DNA of 64,000 nucleotides from Microbispora hainanensis. Its GTDB lineage: Bacteria; Actinomycetota; Actinomycetes; Streptosporangiales; Streptosporangiaceae. This document shows, piece after piece, positions 53,667 through 62,524 of the stretch; the stretch's first letter is position 1, and each line of letters begins with the position of its first letter. The DNA lies in the NCBI RefSeq assembly GCF_006874475.1, contig NZ_VIRM01000001.1, positions 62,001-126,000 on the forward strand. The letters run 5' to 3'. A program made the translations under genes and the position numbers. Below the pieces are notes generated by a model. It worked only from the letters and a program-made list of their open reading frames with translations, was not told the origin of the DNA and did no database searches.

Positions 53667-54833
53667 GTGAGCCGCGCGCGCCTGTGGCCCCTGTATGCCG
53701 CGGGGTTCACCACCGCCTTCGGCGCGCACGGCATCGCGGCCAATCTCGGCGTGGCCGGCGACGGCGCGGGAGCGTCCCTGCTCCGGCTCGGCCTGCTGCT
53801 CGCCCTGTATGACGGCGCCGAGGTCGTGCTCAAACCGGCGTTCGGCACGCTGGCCGACCGGATCGGCCCGCGCCCGGTGCTCGTGGGCGGCCTCGTCGCG
53901 TTCGTCCTCGCTTCGGGCGGCTACGTGGTGGCGGCGCGGCTCGATGGTCTTTCGGACACCGGGTGGCTCCTGGCGGCGCGGCTGGGGCAGGGCGCGGCGG
54001 CCTCGGCGTTCTCGCCCGCGGCGTCCGCGCTGGTCGCGCGGCTGACACCGGAGACCGCGCGCGGCCGGGCCTTCGGCTCGTACGGCTTCTACAAGAGCAT
54101 CGGCTACACGCTCGGCCCCTTCCTCGGCGGAGCGGTCGTGGCGGCGGGTGGACTGCGCTCGCTGTTCGCGGTCATGGCCGTGCTGGCCGCCGCGGTGGCC
54201 TGCTGGGCGGCCTTCGCGGTGCCCCGGGTGCCGCCGCTGCCGCGCACCAGGCAGACCGTGGGGGACCTCGTCCGGCGTGTCGCCGATCCCGGGTTCCTGA
54301 GGCCGGTGACGGCCCTGGCGGCGGGGACGGCGGCGCTGTCGGTGGGGGTCGGCTTCCTGCCGGTGTCCGGCCGGGCGGACGGGCTCGGGCCGATCACGAC
54401 CGGTGCCGCCGTTTCCGTGCTGGCGGCGTGCGCCGCCGTCGCCCAGCCGCTCGCGGGCTGGGCGCTCGACGCGAGGAGGATCAGCGCGGTCCAGGGCCTG
54501 GCCACCGGGCTGCTGCTCTGCGCGGCGGCCTTCGTGATCGCCGCCGTGCCGGGCGTGGTCCCGCTCGTCCTGGCGGCGGCGACGGCGGGCGCGGGGATCG
54601 GCCTGGTCACTCCGCTCGGGTTCGCCGTTCTGGCCGAGGCCACGCCTCCCGAGCGCATGGGCCAGACCATGGGAAGCGCCGAGGTGGGCCGGGAGATCGG
54701 CGACGCGGGCGGCCCGCTCCTCGTCGGGGCGGTCGCGACCGCGCTGTCCCTGACCTCGGGTTATCTGCTGCTGGCCGGGCTGCTCGCGGGTGCCGCCGCG
54801 TATGCGGGCAGGCGCGGGCGCTGGGCGGCGTGA
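53667..54833 (+). CDS. MFS transporter
   Basis: A 388-aa twelve-helix MFS exporter. It has motif A LKPAFGTLADRIGPRPVLVG, AARLGQGAAASAFSPAASAL (motif C-like Gly/Ala helix) and GRAFGSYGFYKSIGYTLGPF typical of drug:H+ antiporters. The GTG at 53667 lies 22 bp after the oxidoreductase stop, so the two form an operon, perhaps detoxification plus efflux. It ends 1 bp before the convergent AraC gene. Confidence 0.85.
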   Translation: MSRARLWPLYAAGFTTAFGAHGIAANLGVAGDGAGASLLRLGLLLALYDGAEVVLKPAFGTLADRIGPRPVLVGGLVAFVLASGGYVVAARLDGLSDTGWLLAARLGQGAAASAFSPAASALVARLTPETARGRAFGSYGFYKSIGYTLGPFLGGAVVAAGGLRSLFAVMAVLAAAVACWAAFAVPRVPPLPRTRQTVGDLVRRVADPGFLRPVTALAAGTAALSVGVGFLPVSGRADGLGPITTGAAVSVLAACAAVAQPLAGWALDARRISAVQGLATGLLLCAAAFVIAAVPGVVPLVLAAATAGAGIGLVTPLGFAVLAEATPPERMGQTMGSAEVGREIGDAGGPLLVGAVATALSLTSGYLLLAGLLAGAAAYAGRRGRWAA

Positions 54834-54834
54834 A

Positions 54835-55662
54835 TCAGGCCGCCGCGGCCGCCTGGTAGTTCCCCGGGCTGATGCCGTAACAGCGGACGAACCACCGGGT
54901 GAGGTGGCTCTGGTCGGCGAACCCCGCCTCGGCCGCCGCCTCGCTCAGGGAACGGCCCTGCGCGATCAGCCGCCGGGCCGTACGCAACCGGAGCAGACGC
55001 TGGTAGTCGCTGGGCGCCATGCCGTACACGGCACGGAAGGCGCGATAGACGGCGAACCTGCTGCGCCCGGTCACGGCGGCGAGGTCGTCGGCGGTGACGT
55101 CGGCGAGCGGGGCGTCCTGGAGGTGGCCGCGCACCCGCTCGGCGATGCGGCGGGCGTCCGCGGAGGTGGCCTCCCGCGCCGGCACCGGCCGGCTGGCGGC
55201 CCGCCGGACGATCGAGGAGACGACGGCGGTCAGCAACTCGTCCCGGCGGAGGGCGCCGGCGCCGCCGAGCAGGGCCGTGTGCAGTGCCCTGAGCCCGGCC
55301 GCGAGCGCCGGGTCGCGTACGACGGGGTGGGGGAACAACGGCGGGCTCGTCTCCCGCCCGGCCACGTCGCCGAGCACGCCGGTGACCAGCTCCGGCGCGA
55401 TGTGGACGATCCGATAGGTGAACCCGAGGGCGTCGGCGGCGTGCCCGTCGTGCGGGTCGTCCGGGTTGAACGCCATGACCATGCCCGTCACGCTCGTGTG
55501 CGCGGCTCCACGGCAGGTGAACGCCTGGTGGCCCTCCTCGGTGACGCCGAAGGAGTAGGTCTCGTGGCTGTGCCGGTGATAGACGTGCTGCGCGAAGTGG
55601 GCGTGCATGGCCTCCAGCGACCGGTCGGGAGAGCGCCAGTAGCGGGACCAATCCTGTGCCAC
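54835..55662 (-). CDS. AraC-family transcriptional regulator
   Basis: A 275-aa regulator. An N-terminal cupin-like sensor (AQHVYHRHSHETYSFGVTEE) is followed by a double HTH at about 170-270: DDLAAVTGRSRFAVYRAFRA and SLSEAAAEAGFADQSHLTRW. The GTG at 55662 has CACAAT 6 nt upstream. It is divergent from the DUF2000 gene, with an inverted repeat between them, suggesting control of both. Confidence 0.9.
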   Translation of the reverse strand: MAQDWSRYWRSPDRSLEAMHAHFAQHVYHRHSHETYSFGVTEEGHQAFTCRGAAHTSVTGMVMAFNPDDPHDGHAADALGFTYRIVHIAPELVTGVLGDVAGRETSPPLFPHPVVRDPALAAGLRALHTALLGGAGALRRDELLTAVVSSIVRRAASRPVPAREATSADARRIAERVRGHLQDAPLADVTADDLAAVTGRSRFAVYRAFRAVYGMAPSDYQRLLRLRTARRLIAQGRSLSEAAAEAGFADQSHLTRWFVRCYGISPGNYQAAAAA

Positions 55663-55671
55663 CCCACCATT

Positions 55672-55685
55672 GTGCGGGGGCGCAC
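55672..55685. promoter_or_regulatory. Inverted repeat between AraC and DUF2000 genes
   Basis: GTGCG-gggg-CGCAC lies 10 bp upstream of the AraC start in a 67-bp divergent gap. It is a candidate operator for self-regulation. Confidence 0.4.
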
Positions 55686-55729
55686 GAGCGTACAAGACCG
55701 CCCGGGTGCGTGCGGGCAGGCTGGAGCGC

Positions 55730-56140
55730 ATGCGTTTCGACACCAAGATCGGGATCGTGGTCCGGGAGGACCTCGCCGTGTGGCAGAAGCTGAACGTGAC
55801 GGCGTTCCTGGCGAGCGCGGTCGCGGGGGGAGCCCCCGAGGTGATCGGGGAGCGATACGAGGACGGCTCGGGCACCTCCTATCTGCCGATGTTCCGCCAG
55901 CCCGTGCTCGTCTACGCCGCGGATCTCGCCGGGCTGGCCCGTGTGCGCGAGCGCGCCGTCGAACGGGGGCTCGCCGTGGCCGTCTACATCGAGGAGATGT
56001 TCAAGACCGGCAACGACGTGGACAACCGGGCCGCCGTACGGGCCGTCACGGCCGAGGAGATGCCGCTCGTCGGGCTGGCCGTCTATGGCCCCAAGAACGC
56101 GGTGGACAAGACGCTCAAGGGGCTTCCCCTGCATCCGTGA
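55730..56140 (+). CDS. DUF2000 family protein
   Basis: A 136-aa protein of the DUF2000 family, related to peptidyl-tRNA hydrolase-like folds. TKIGIVVREDLAVWQKLNVT and AFLASAVAGGAPEVIGERY open it, and LVGLAVYGPKNAVDKTLKGL closes it. Function unknown. CAGGCT lies 7 nt before ATG 55730. It is divergent from the AraC regulator, its likely controller. Its 3' end overlaps the convergent GNAT gene by 26 bp. Confidence 0.85.
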   Translation: MRFDTKIGIVVREDLAVWQKLNVTAFLASAVAGGAPEVIGERYEDGSGTSYLPMFRQPVLVYAADLAGLARVRERAVERGLAVAVYIEEMFKTGNDVDNRAAVRAVTAEEMPLVGLAVYGPKNAVDKTLKGLPLHP

Positions 56141-56777
56141 TCCCCTCCGTGGCTCCGAACAGGGGGAGGCAGGGTTCGAGGTTGTGGATCTCGAACCCGT
56201 CCGGCGTCTTCCACTCCTCGCGTGACAGGCGCACCCGCTGCTGGACGACGGCCTCGCCCCCGCGGTCGAAGACCCCGATCCCGTCCTCCCGATAGCCGAG
56301 CTTGCGGGAGACCGCCAGCGAGGCGGCGTTGTCGACGAAGGCGGACGACCGGGCGTACCGCGCGCCGAGCCCGGCGAAGGCGAGGTGCAGGACGGCCGCG
56401 CGCATCTCGGTGCCGATGCCCTTGCCGTGGTAGCGCCTGCCGAGCCACGAGCCGGTGGCGACCTCCCGGGTGACGGCGAAGCCGACGGCCCGCATCTCCT
56501 GCACGCCGACCACCTGGCCCTCCCACACCGTCACGAACGAGCACGCCCAGTTGCCGGGAGACCAGGTGCCCCACTGCCGGAAGTGCACCTGGACGGTGGC
56601 GCGGGCGCGTTCGTGCGGCGGGGCGTCCGTCCACGGCTCGCCGAACGGCATCTCGCCCGAGTCGTGCACCCCCTCGGCGGCCCGGTCGGCGAGCGCGTCC
56701 AGGTCGTCGAGGCCGGGCAGGCGCAGCTCCAGCCGGGGGGTCGTCAGTCGCAGTGCCAGGAGCGGCCAGTGTCGCAT
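56115..56777 (-). CDS. GNAT N-acetyltransferase (RimJ-like)
   Basis: A 220-aa acetyltransferase of the RimJ/RimL-like type: LTTPRLELRLPGLDDLDALA at the N-terminus and SWLGRRYHGKGIGTEMRAAV as the acetyl-CoA loop (R/Q-x-x-G-x-G/A). ARSSAFVDNAASLAVSRKLG follows, as in the family. The acceptor (protein N-terminus or antibiotic amine) is unknown. The ATG at 56777 is preferred because the upstream extension shows no family sequence. Confidence 0.9.
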   Translation of the reverse strand: MRHWPLLALRLTTPRLELRLPGLDDLDALADRAAEGVHDSGEMPFGEPWTDAPPHERARATVQVHFRQWGTWSPGNWACSFVTVWEGQVVGVQEMRAVGFAVTREVATGSWLGRRYHGKGIGTEMRAAVLHLAFAGLGARYARSSAFVDNAASLAVSRKLGYREDGIGVFDRGGEAVVQQRVRLSREEWKTPDGFEIHNLEPCLPLFGATEGITDAGEAP

Positions 56778-56959
56778 GGCACGATCGTGGCAAGATCGGC
56801 CGCCCGCCGGACAGTGGTTTTTCCCGGAATAATCGGTTTCCGCTGGATCGGGGGTGCGGCTAGCGTCGGGTGCGGCCACGAGCGCCGGAGCCGACGAGCC
56901 CGGCGCCGACCAAGAACGCGGACGAAGAACGCGGACAGAGAACGGGGACAAGAAACCGC

Positions 56960-57820
56960 ATGCCCGACCCGCTCACCACGCCGGCCGCCGAGCTTCCCGT
57001 ACGCCGGCTCGGACCCGGGGACCTGGATCGATGCGTCGCCCTGAGCGAGGACAGGGCCTGGGCCCGGGAGGAGCGCAAGTGGCTGTTCCTCCTGGAGAAC
57101 GCCGAGGTCTACGCGATCGACGCCCCTTCGGGAGATCTCGCGGGCACGGTCACGCTCACCCGATATGGCACGACCGCGGCGGGCATCGGCATGATGCTCG
57201 TCGCCACCCGGTATGGCGGACGCGGGCTGGGCCGCCGGCTGATGACGCACGTGCTCGGCACGGCCGGTGACGCGACCGTCTTCCTTTGGGCCACCGAGTT
57301 CGGCAGGCCGCTCTACGAGAAGCTCGGCTTCGAGACCTTGGGCGTGACCGAGGCGCGCGTGGGGCGTCTGCGCGTCGGGGACGATCCCGTCCGGACGAGG
57401 CCGGCCGACCTCGACGCCGATCTCGGCGCCCTGCTGGCGCTGGACGGGGAGGTCTTCGGCGCCGACCGGGCCGGGCTGCTGGCGCGGCTGTTCGCCTTCG
57501 CCGAGGAGATCAGGGTCACCGAGGACGAGAAGGGGCCGACCGGATACGCCGTGTCGTGGCGCAACGGCGACACCCTGTTCATCGGGCCGGTGGTCGCCGA
57601 CGACGAGGAGGCCGCCCGCGCGCTCGTGATCGACCTCGCGCGCCGGGCCGAAGGGCTGGTGCGGATCGAGGCCGACCGCGCCCGGCCGAGCCTGCTGGGG
57701 TGGCTCGGCGAGCGGGGCCTGTCGCAGGCGTTCTCGACGTCCTTCATGGTGCAGGGCGGCAGGCCGATGCCCGGCGACCGGGCCCGCATGTTCGCCCCGA
57801 TGATGCTCGCGATGGGCTGA
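56960..57820 (+). CDS. Two-domain GNAT N-acetyltransferase
   Basis: A 286-aa protein with a complete N-terminal GNAT domain (MMLVATRYGGRGLGRRLMTH carries the R-x-x-G-x-G/A loop) and a degenerate second GNAT-like half from about 160. The pattern, with a C-terminal GGRPMPGDRARMFAPMMLAM, is found in YitH-type acetyltransferases. The substrate is unknown. The ATG at 56960 lies after a stretch of short repeats (gaacgcggac variants). Confidence 0.85.
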   Translation: MPDPLTTPAAELPVRRLGPGDLDRCVALSEDRAWAREERKWLFLLENAEVYAIDAPSGDLAGTVTLTRYGTTAAGIGMMLVATRYGGRGLGRRLMTHVLGTAGDATVFLWATEFGRPLYEKLGFETLGVTEARVGRLRVGDDPVRTRPADLDADLGALLALDGEVFGADRAGLLARLFAFAEEIRVTEDEKGPTGYAVSWRNGDTLFIGPVVADDEEAARALVIDLARRAEGLVRIEADRARPSLLGWLGERGLSQAFSTSFMVQGGRPMPGDRARMFAPMMLAMG

Positions 57821-58092
57821 GCTCGGTCGATCCCACCGGGTCGCTCCCACCGCCGTTCCCATTGGGACCGCTCCTGCCGGGCCGCTGGGCCGCTCCTATA
57901 TCCGGGCCGATCCCGGCGGGGGCTCGCGGGCGCGCGTTCTGACACGGCTCTGATCGGGCTCTGATCCGGCTCTGATCCGGCTCTGATCTGGGCCGCCTAC
58001 CGTCGCGACAGCCGGTGGGAGACCGGCGCCCGCGCCGCGGCCGGTCGTGTCGTCGCCGCGGGCGGGTGCCTCGCGAGACGAAGGAGCCGGAC
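57821..58092. other. Intergenic region with 11-bp tandem repeats
   Basis: Four units of about ggctctgatcc run head-to-tail from about 57946 to 57990. No gene was seen. The region ends with the ribosome site of the ligase operon (AAGGAG, 58081-58086). Confidence 0.6.
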
Positions 58093-59787
58093 ATGAACGA
58101 CCCCGTCATCCACGCCACGCACCACGAACGCGCCGTGCCGCACACCCCGCCGCACACCCCGCCAGACACCCCGCCACGCACCACGCCGGACGCCGCGCCG
58201 CACACTGCGCTCGAGCCGCACACCGCGCCACACACCGCGCCGCCGGACTCCGGCGGGCCGTACGAGCAGGCCGTGGACGCGTTCCCGCACCTGCTGCTGG
58301 AGGCGCTGCGCGGCGCGCCCGGCACCCCCGCGTTCGAGCAGGGCGACAGGATCGTCTCCCGGGGCGAGCTGCTGGAGCTCATCGGGCGCATGGCCGGCGC
58401 GATGCGTGAGGCGGGACTCGGCCCCGGCACGGGCGTCGCGATCCGCACCGGGCTGTCGCCGGAGGCGTTCGCCGCCCAGATGGCCGCGCACGTGCTGGGC
58501 TGCCGCGTCGTGAGCGTACGGCCCGGGTATACGCCCCGTCAGCTCGCCGACGTCCTCGGCGTGGACGTTGACGCCGTGGTCCTCGACCGGTCGACGGCGA
58601 CGCCGGACCTGCTCGAGGCCGCCCGACCGGCCACGGTGCTGTCACTTGGGCCCGTTCCCGGCGCAGACGACCTGCTGGCCCATAGTCCCGGCGACGACCG
58701 CCTCCCCGACGTGGCGGCACGTCCGGACGACGTGGCCCTGCTGACCTTCACCAGCGGCAGCACGGGCCGGCCGAAGGGCTGCGTGCTCACCTATGGAGCG
58801 ATGGCGGCGCACTGGTGCAGTTATCGCGGCTGGTCGTCGATCGCGCCCGGCTTCGCGGACTCCTTCGAGCGCTACCTGCTCTTCGGCACCCTGTCGAGCC
58901 TGGTGGTGCTGGAGTTCCTGGCGCCGTGCCTGCTCGGCGGCGGCACCGCGGTGATCCCCGAGGAGGACGGCCGTCCCCTGTTCCCGTACGCGATCGAGCG
59001 GCACCGGATCACCGGCGCGATCGTGACCGTGCCCCGCGTGTGCCGGATGCTCGACCTGCTTCGCGAGGAGCGGGTCGACGTCGGCAGCCTGCGCGCGCTG
59101 ACGGTCTCCGGGTCGCCCCTCAGCCCGCATCGGCTGCTGGAGGCGCTCGACCGGCTGGGCCCCGTCCACGTCGCGTACGGCGCGACCGAGGCCGGGATCA
59201 TCTCCCTGCTCACGCCCGGGGAAGGCCGCGACACGCCCACCTCGGTCGGCCGCCCGCACCCCAGGGTGGAGATCAGCGTGCGCGACGAGGAGGGCCGCCC
59301 GGTCGGCACGGGACGCACCGGCGAGATCCACGTGCGCGGTCCCTTCCTGATGGCGGGCTACTGGAACCAGCCGGAGGAGACCGGCGACGTGCTGCGGGAC
59401 GGCTGGCTGCGCACCCGCGACCTCGGGCACCTCGACGAGACCGGCCTGCTGCACCTGGCCGGCCGTACCAGGGACGTGATCATGGTGAACGCCATCGTCG
59501 TCCCCGCAGGTCCCATCGAGCGGACGTTGACCGGTCACCCCGACGTGGCCGAGGCGTACGTGACCGGTGCGCCGGACGAGCGGACCGGGGAGGCCGTCCA
59601 CGCGTTCGTCGTGCCCGCTCCGGGGCGCACTCCGGACCACGCCGCCCTGACGGAGCTGGTGCGCGCCGAGCTCGGCGCGGACAGCGTGCCCCGGACGATC
59701 ACGACGGTGTCCTCCGTGCCGGTCGCGCCGAGCGGAAAACCGGACAAGCGTGCCCTGCTGGAACGGCATCTGTCCTCGGTGCTCTGA
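58093..59787 (+). CDS. Adenylate-forming (AMP-dependent) synthetase/ligase
   Basis: A 564-aa ANL-superfamily enzyme that activates a carboxylic acid as the AMP ester, and usually the CoA thioester. The P-loop-like LLTFTSGSTGRPKGCVLTYG is followed by VAYGATEAGIISLL, DGWLRTRDLGHL and the C-terminal catalytic Lys in APSGKPDKRALL. An unusual N-terminal extension of about 55 residues is built from HTPP/HTAP repeats. It has no carrier-protein domain. It is the first gene of a four-gene operon with an FAD oxidoreductase, a hydroxyacid oxidase and a P450, so it probably activates a pathway intermediate. Confidence 0.92.
   Translation: MNDPVIHATHHERAVPHTPPHTPPDTPPRTTPDAAPHTALEPHTAPHTAPPDSGGPYEQAVDAFPHLLLEALRGAPGTPAFEQGDRIVSRGELLELIGRMAGAMREAGLGPGTGVAIRTGLSPEAFAAQMAAHVLGCRVVSVRPGYTPRQLADVLGVDVDAVVLDRSTATPDLLEAARPATVLSLGPVPGADDLLAHSPGDDRLPDVAARPDDVALLTFTSGSTGRPKGCVLTYGAMAAHWCSYRGWSSIAPGFADSFERYLLFGTLSSLVVLEFLAPCLLGGGTAVIPEEDGRPLFPYAIERHRITGAIVTVPRVCRMLDLLREERVDVGSLRALTVSGSPLSPHRLLEALDRLGPVHVAYGATEAGIISLLTPGEGRDTPTSVGRPHPRVEISVRDEEGRPVGTGRTGEIHVRGPFLMAGYWNQPEETGDVLRDGWLRTRDLGHLDETGLLHLAGRTRDVIMVNAIVVPAGPIERTLTGHPDVAEAYVTGAPDERTGEAVHAFVVPAPGRTPDHAALTELVRAELGADSVPRTITTVSSVPVAPSGKPDKRALLERHLSSVL
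58130..58250 (+). repeat. In-frame HTPP-type repeats in the ligase N-terminus
   Basis: Imperfect 12-15-bp units (cacaccccgccg and variants) encode HTPP, DTPP, HTAP and similar tetrapeptides before the catalytic domain. Confidence 0.75.
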
Positions 59788-59852
59788 TCCGTCTCTGAGA
59801 ATCACCCGCCAACACTGGTGAAACTTCAAGCACTCCAGTGAGGGAGGCGTCA

Positions 59853-61421
59853 GTGCCGGACAACATCCTGGACTACCTGGTGATCGGTGCCGGACCGGCG
59901 GGCCTGCAGATGGGCCACTTCCTGCACCGGGCGGGGCGCAGCTACCGGATTCTCGAGGCCGCGCCCGAGCCCGGCGCGTTCTTCCGGACCTTTCCCCGCC
60001 ATCGCACGCTCATCTCCATCAACAAGAAGTACACCGGATGGGACGACCCGGAGCTCAACCTCCGGATGGACTGGAACTCGCTGCTGTCGGACGACCCCCG
60101 TCTCCTGTTCACCCGCTACAGCGACCGTTATTTCCCCGCCGCCGAGGACTTCGTCCGCTATCTGGAGGACTTCGCCGCCTTCCACGGCCTGCACGTCACC
60201 TACGACGCGCGGGTCGCGGAGATCGCGCGCCCGGACGCCGCGGGCCCGTTCACGGTGACCGACGAGCGTGGCCGGACCTACCGGGCACGGCAGGTGATCG
60301 TCGCGACGGGGGTCACCCGGCCCAACGTCCCGCCCATCCCCGGCATCGAGACGGCCGAGCAGTACAGCACCCACTCGACCGACCCCGCGGACTACACGAA
60401 CAAGCGGGTGCTCATCATCGGCAAGGCCAACTCGGCCTTCGAGACCGCCGACAACCTCGTCGAGACGGCCGCGGTCATCCACGTGGCCGGGCCGCGCTCG
60501 GTGCGCCTGGCCTGGCGGACCCACTTCGTGGGGCACCTGCGCGCCTTCAACGCCAACTTCCTCGACACCTATCAGCTCAAGTTGCAGAACGCCGTGCTGG
60601 ACGGCGACATCAGGCGCATCGAGCGCCGGGCCGACGGCTCCTACCTGGTCACGGTGGCCTTCGTCCGGGCCGACGAGATCACCAAGGACATCCCGTACGA
60701 CAAGGTGATCGTCTGCACCGGATTCCGGTTCGACGCCTCCATCTTCTCGCCCGAGTGCCGTCCCGAGCTGACGATCGGGGACAGGTTCCCCGCCCTGACC
60801 CCGGCGTACGAGTCGGTCAACGTGCCCGGCCTCCACTTCGCCGGGACGCTCACCCAGTCGCTCGACTTCAAGCGCGGCACCAACGGGTTCATCCACGGTT
60901 TCCGCTATGGCGTGCGCGCCCTGCACCGCATGCTGGAGCACAGGCATCACGGCGTCCCCTGGCCGGGCCGCGACCTGCCCGCCGACCCGGACGCGCTCGC
61001 GGCGGCCGTGCTCGAACGGGTCAACCGCAGCTCGGCGCTGTGGCAGCAGTTCGGGGTGCTCGCCGACATGATCGTCCCGGACGGGAACGGCGGCATGCGC
61101 TACCTGGAGGAGCTGCCGCTCGGCCTGCAGGGCCCGCCGCTCGGCGACGCGGGCCACTACGCGATCACCCTGGAATATGGCCCGCACCACGACCAGATCG
61201 ACCCCTTCGACATCAGTGTGGGACGGATCAGGCAGAGCGACGCGGAGCGGGCGGACGAGGGCCACTACCTCCACCCGGTCGTACGCCGCTACAGAGGCGG
61301 CGTGGTGGAGGCCGTCCACCACGTCACCGAGAACCTGGAGAACGACTGGACCTCCGACGAGGTGCACCTGCGCCCGCTCCGGGACTTCTTCCAGCGCCAG
61401 AGCCTCCCGGTGACGGTGTGA
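59853..61421 (+). CDS. FAD-dependent oxidoreductase (flavin monooxygenase-like)
   Basis: A 522-aa two-dinucleotide-fold flavoenzyme. LVIGAGPAGLQMGHFLHRAG binds FAD. KRVLIIGKANSAFETADNL, the second Rossmann motif, has GKANSA where GxGxSG is usual, a form seen in FOXRED2-like and N-hydroxylating monooxygenases. VPPIPGIETAEQYSTHS and GLHFAGTLTQSLDFKRG support this class. It starts at GTG 59853 with AGGGAGG 5 nt upstream, in preference to GTG 59838. The next gene overlaps its stop by 4 bp. Confidence 0.9.
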   Translation: MPDNILDYLVIGAGPAGLQMGHFLHRAGRSYRILEAAPEPGAFFRTFPRHRTLISINKKYTGWDDPELNLRMDWNSLLSDDPRLLFTRYSDRYFPAAEDFVRYLEDFAAFHGLHVTYDARVAEIARPDAAGPFTVTDERGRTYRARQVIVATGVTRPNVPPIPGIETAEQYSTHSTDPADYTNKRVLIIGKANSAFETADNLVETAAVIHVAGPRSVRLAWRTHFVGHLRAFNANFLDTYQLKLQNAVLDGDIRRIERRADGSYLVTVAFVRADEITKDIPYDKVIVCTGFRFDASIFSPECRPELTIGDRFPALTPAYESVNVPGLHFAGTLTQSLDFKRGTNGFIHGFRYGVRALHRMLEHRHHGVPWPGRDLPADPDALAAAVLERVNRSSALWQQFGVLADMIVPDGNGGMRYLEELPLGLQGPPLGDAGHYAITLEYGPHHDQIDPFDISVGRIRQSDAERADEGHYLHPVVRRYRGGVVEAVHHVTENLENDWTSDEVHLRPLRDFFQRQSLPVTV

Positions 61422-62524
61422 CGGCCGTGCTGCCGACGATCCGGGACTTCGAGGCGGCGGCCCGCGCCCGGCTCGACCCCGCCCACTACGACTACTTCGC
61501 CGGCGGGGCCGGCGACGAGATCACGGTGAAGGCCAACGAGGCGGCGTTCGCGCGGCTCGCGCTGCTGCCGCGGGTCCTGCGCGGCGCGGGGACCCCGAAC
61601 ATCGGGGTCACCCTCCTGGGTGGCCGCGTGGCCATGCCGGTGCTGGTGGCGCCGACCGCGTTCCACCGGCTCGCCGACCCGGAGGGGGAGAAGGCCACGG
61701 CCCGCGCGGCGGCCGCCGCCGAAACCGTGATGATCGTGAGCATGGCCGCCACGGTCGCCGTCGAGGACGTCGCGGCCGCGGCGCCGGGCGCCACCCTGTG
61801 GTTCCAGCTTTACGTGCAGCCCGACATGGACTTCACCGAGTCGATCGTCCGGCGCGCCGAGAAGGCAGGCTGCGCCGCGCTGGTCGTCACCGCGGACTCG
61901 CCCGCCCGGGGACGCCGGGACCAGGACGTGCGCAACGGCTTCGACGACCTGCCCGAGGGCATGTGCTGCGAGAACCTGCGCGACGGCGACGGCGACGGCG
62001 ACGGTGACGGCGACGGCGACGGTGACGGCGACGGCGACGGCGACCGCGGGCCGGTGCGGCCGATCGTCATGTCACCGGTGATCTCCTGGGAGCACGTCGA
62101 TCTGCTGCGGCGGATGACCCGGCTGCCGATCGTGCTCAAGGGCGTCACGCACCCCGCCGACGCGCGCCTCGCCCTCGACCACGGCGTCTCGGCGCTGTAC
62201 GTCTCCAACCACGGCGGACGGCAGCTCGACGGCGTTCCCGCCGCCGTCGACCTGCTGCCGGAGATCGTGGCCGCCGTCGGCGGGGCCATACCGGTGCTGA
62301 TGGACGGCGGCATCCGGCGCGGCACCGACGTGGTCAAGGCGATGGCGCTGGGCGCGTCCGCCGTCGCGGTCGGCCGTCCGGTGATCTGGGGTCTTGCGGC
62401 AGGCGGCGAGCGCGGCGTGGCCCACGTGCTCGAACTGCTGCGCGACGAGGTCGAGCACGCGCTCACGCTGTGCGGCCTCGCCTCGATCCGTGACCTGGAG
62501 CCGGGGCTGGTGCGGCGATGCTGA
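61418..62524 (+). CDS. FMN-dependent alpha-hydroxyacid oxidase
   Basis: A 368-aa TIM-barrel flavoenzyme of the glycolate/lactate/mandelate oxidase family, oxidising a 2-hydroxy acid to the 2-oxo acid. YFAGGAGDEITVKANEAAF opens it, VTADSPARGRRDQDVRN follows, and the catalytic LYVSNHGGRQLDGVPA and MDGGIRRGTDVVKAMALGA are intact. Loop 4 is expanded by a Asp-Gly repeat of about 20 residues (61981-62046). GTG 61418 overlaps the previous stop (GTGA), so it is translationally coupled. The substrate is inferred to come from the operon's pathway. Confidence 0.93.
   Translation: MTAVLPTIRDFEAAARARLDPAHYDYFAGGAGDEITVKANEAAFARLALLPRVLRGAGTPNIGVTLLGGRVAMPVLVAPTAFHRLADPEGEKATARAAAAAETVMIVSMAATVAVEDVAAAAPGATLWFQLYVQPDMDFTESIVRRAEKAGCAALVVTADSPARGRRDQDVRNGFDDLPEGMCCENLRDGDGDGDGDGDGDGDGDGDGDRGPVRPIVMSPVISWEHVDLLRRMTRLPIVLKGVTHPADARLALDHGVSALYVSNHGGRQLDGVPAAVDLLPEIVAAVGGAIPVLMDGGIRRGTDVVKAMALGASAVAVGRPVIWGLAAGGERGVAHVLELLRDEVEHALTLCGLASIRDLEPGLVRRC
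61981..62046 (+). repeat. Hexanucleotide microsatellite encoding poly-(Asp-Gly)
   Basis: Ten consecutive units of (c/t)gacgg plus one cgaccg in the oxidase gene. They encode alternating Asp and Gly in the flexible active-site loop 4 region. The unit is a multiple of three, so copy-number changes keep the frame. Confidence 0.95.
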
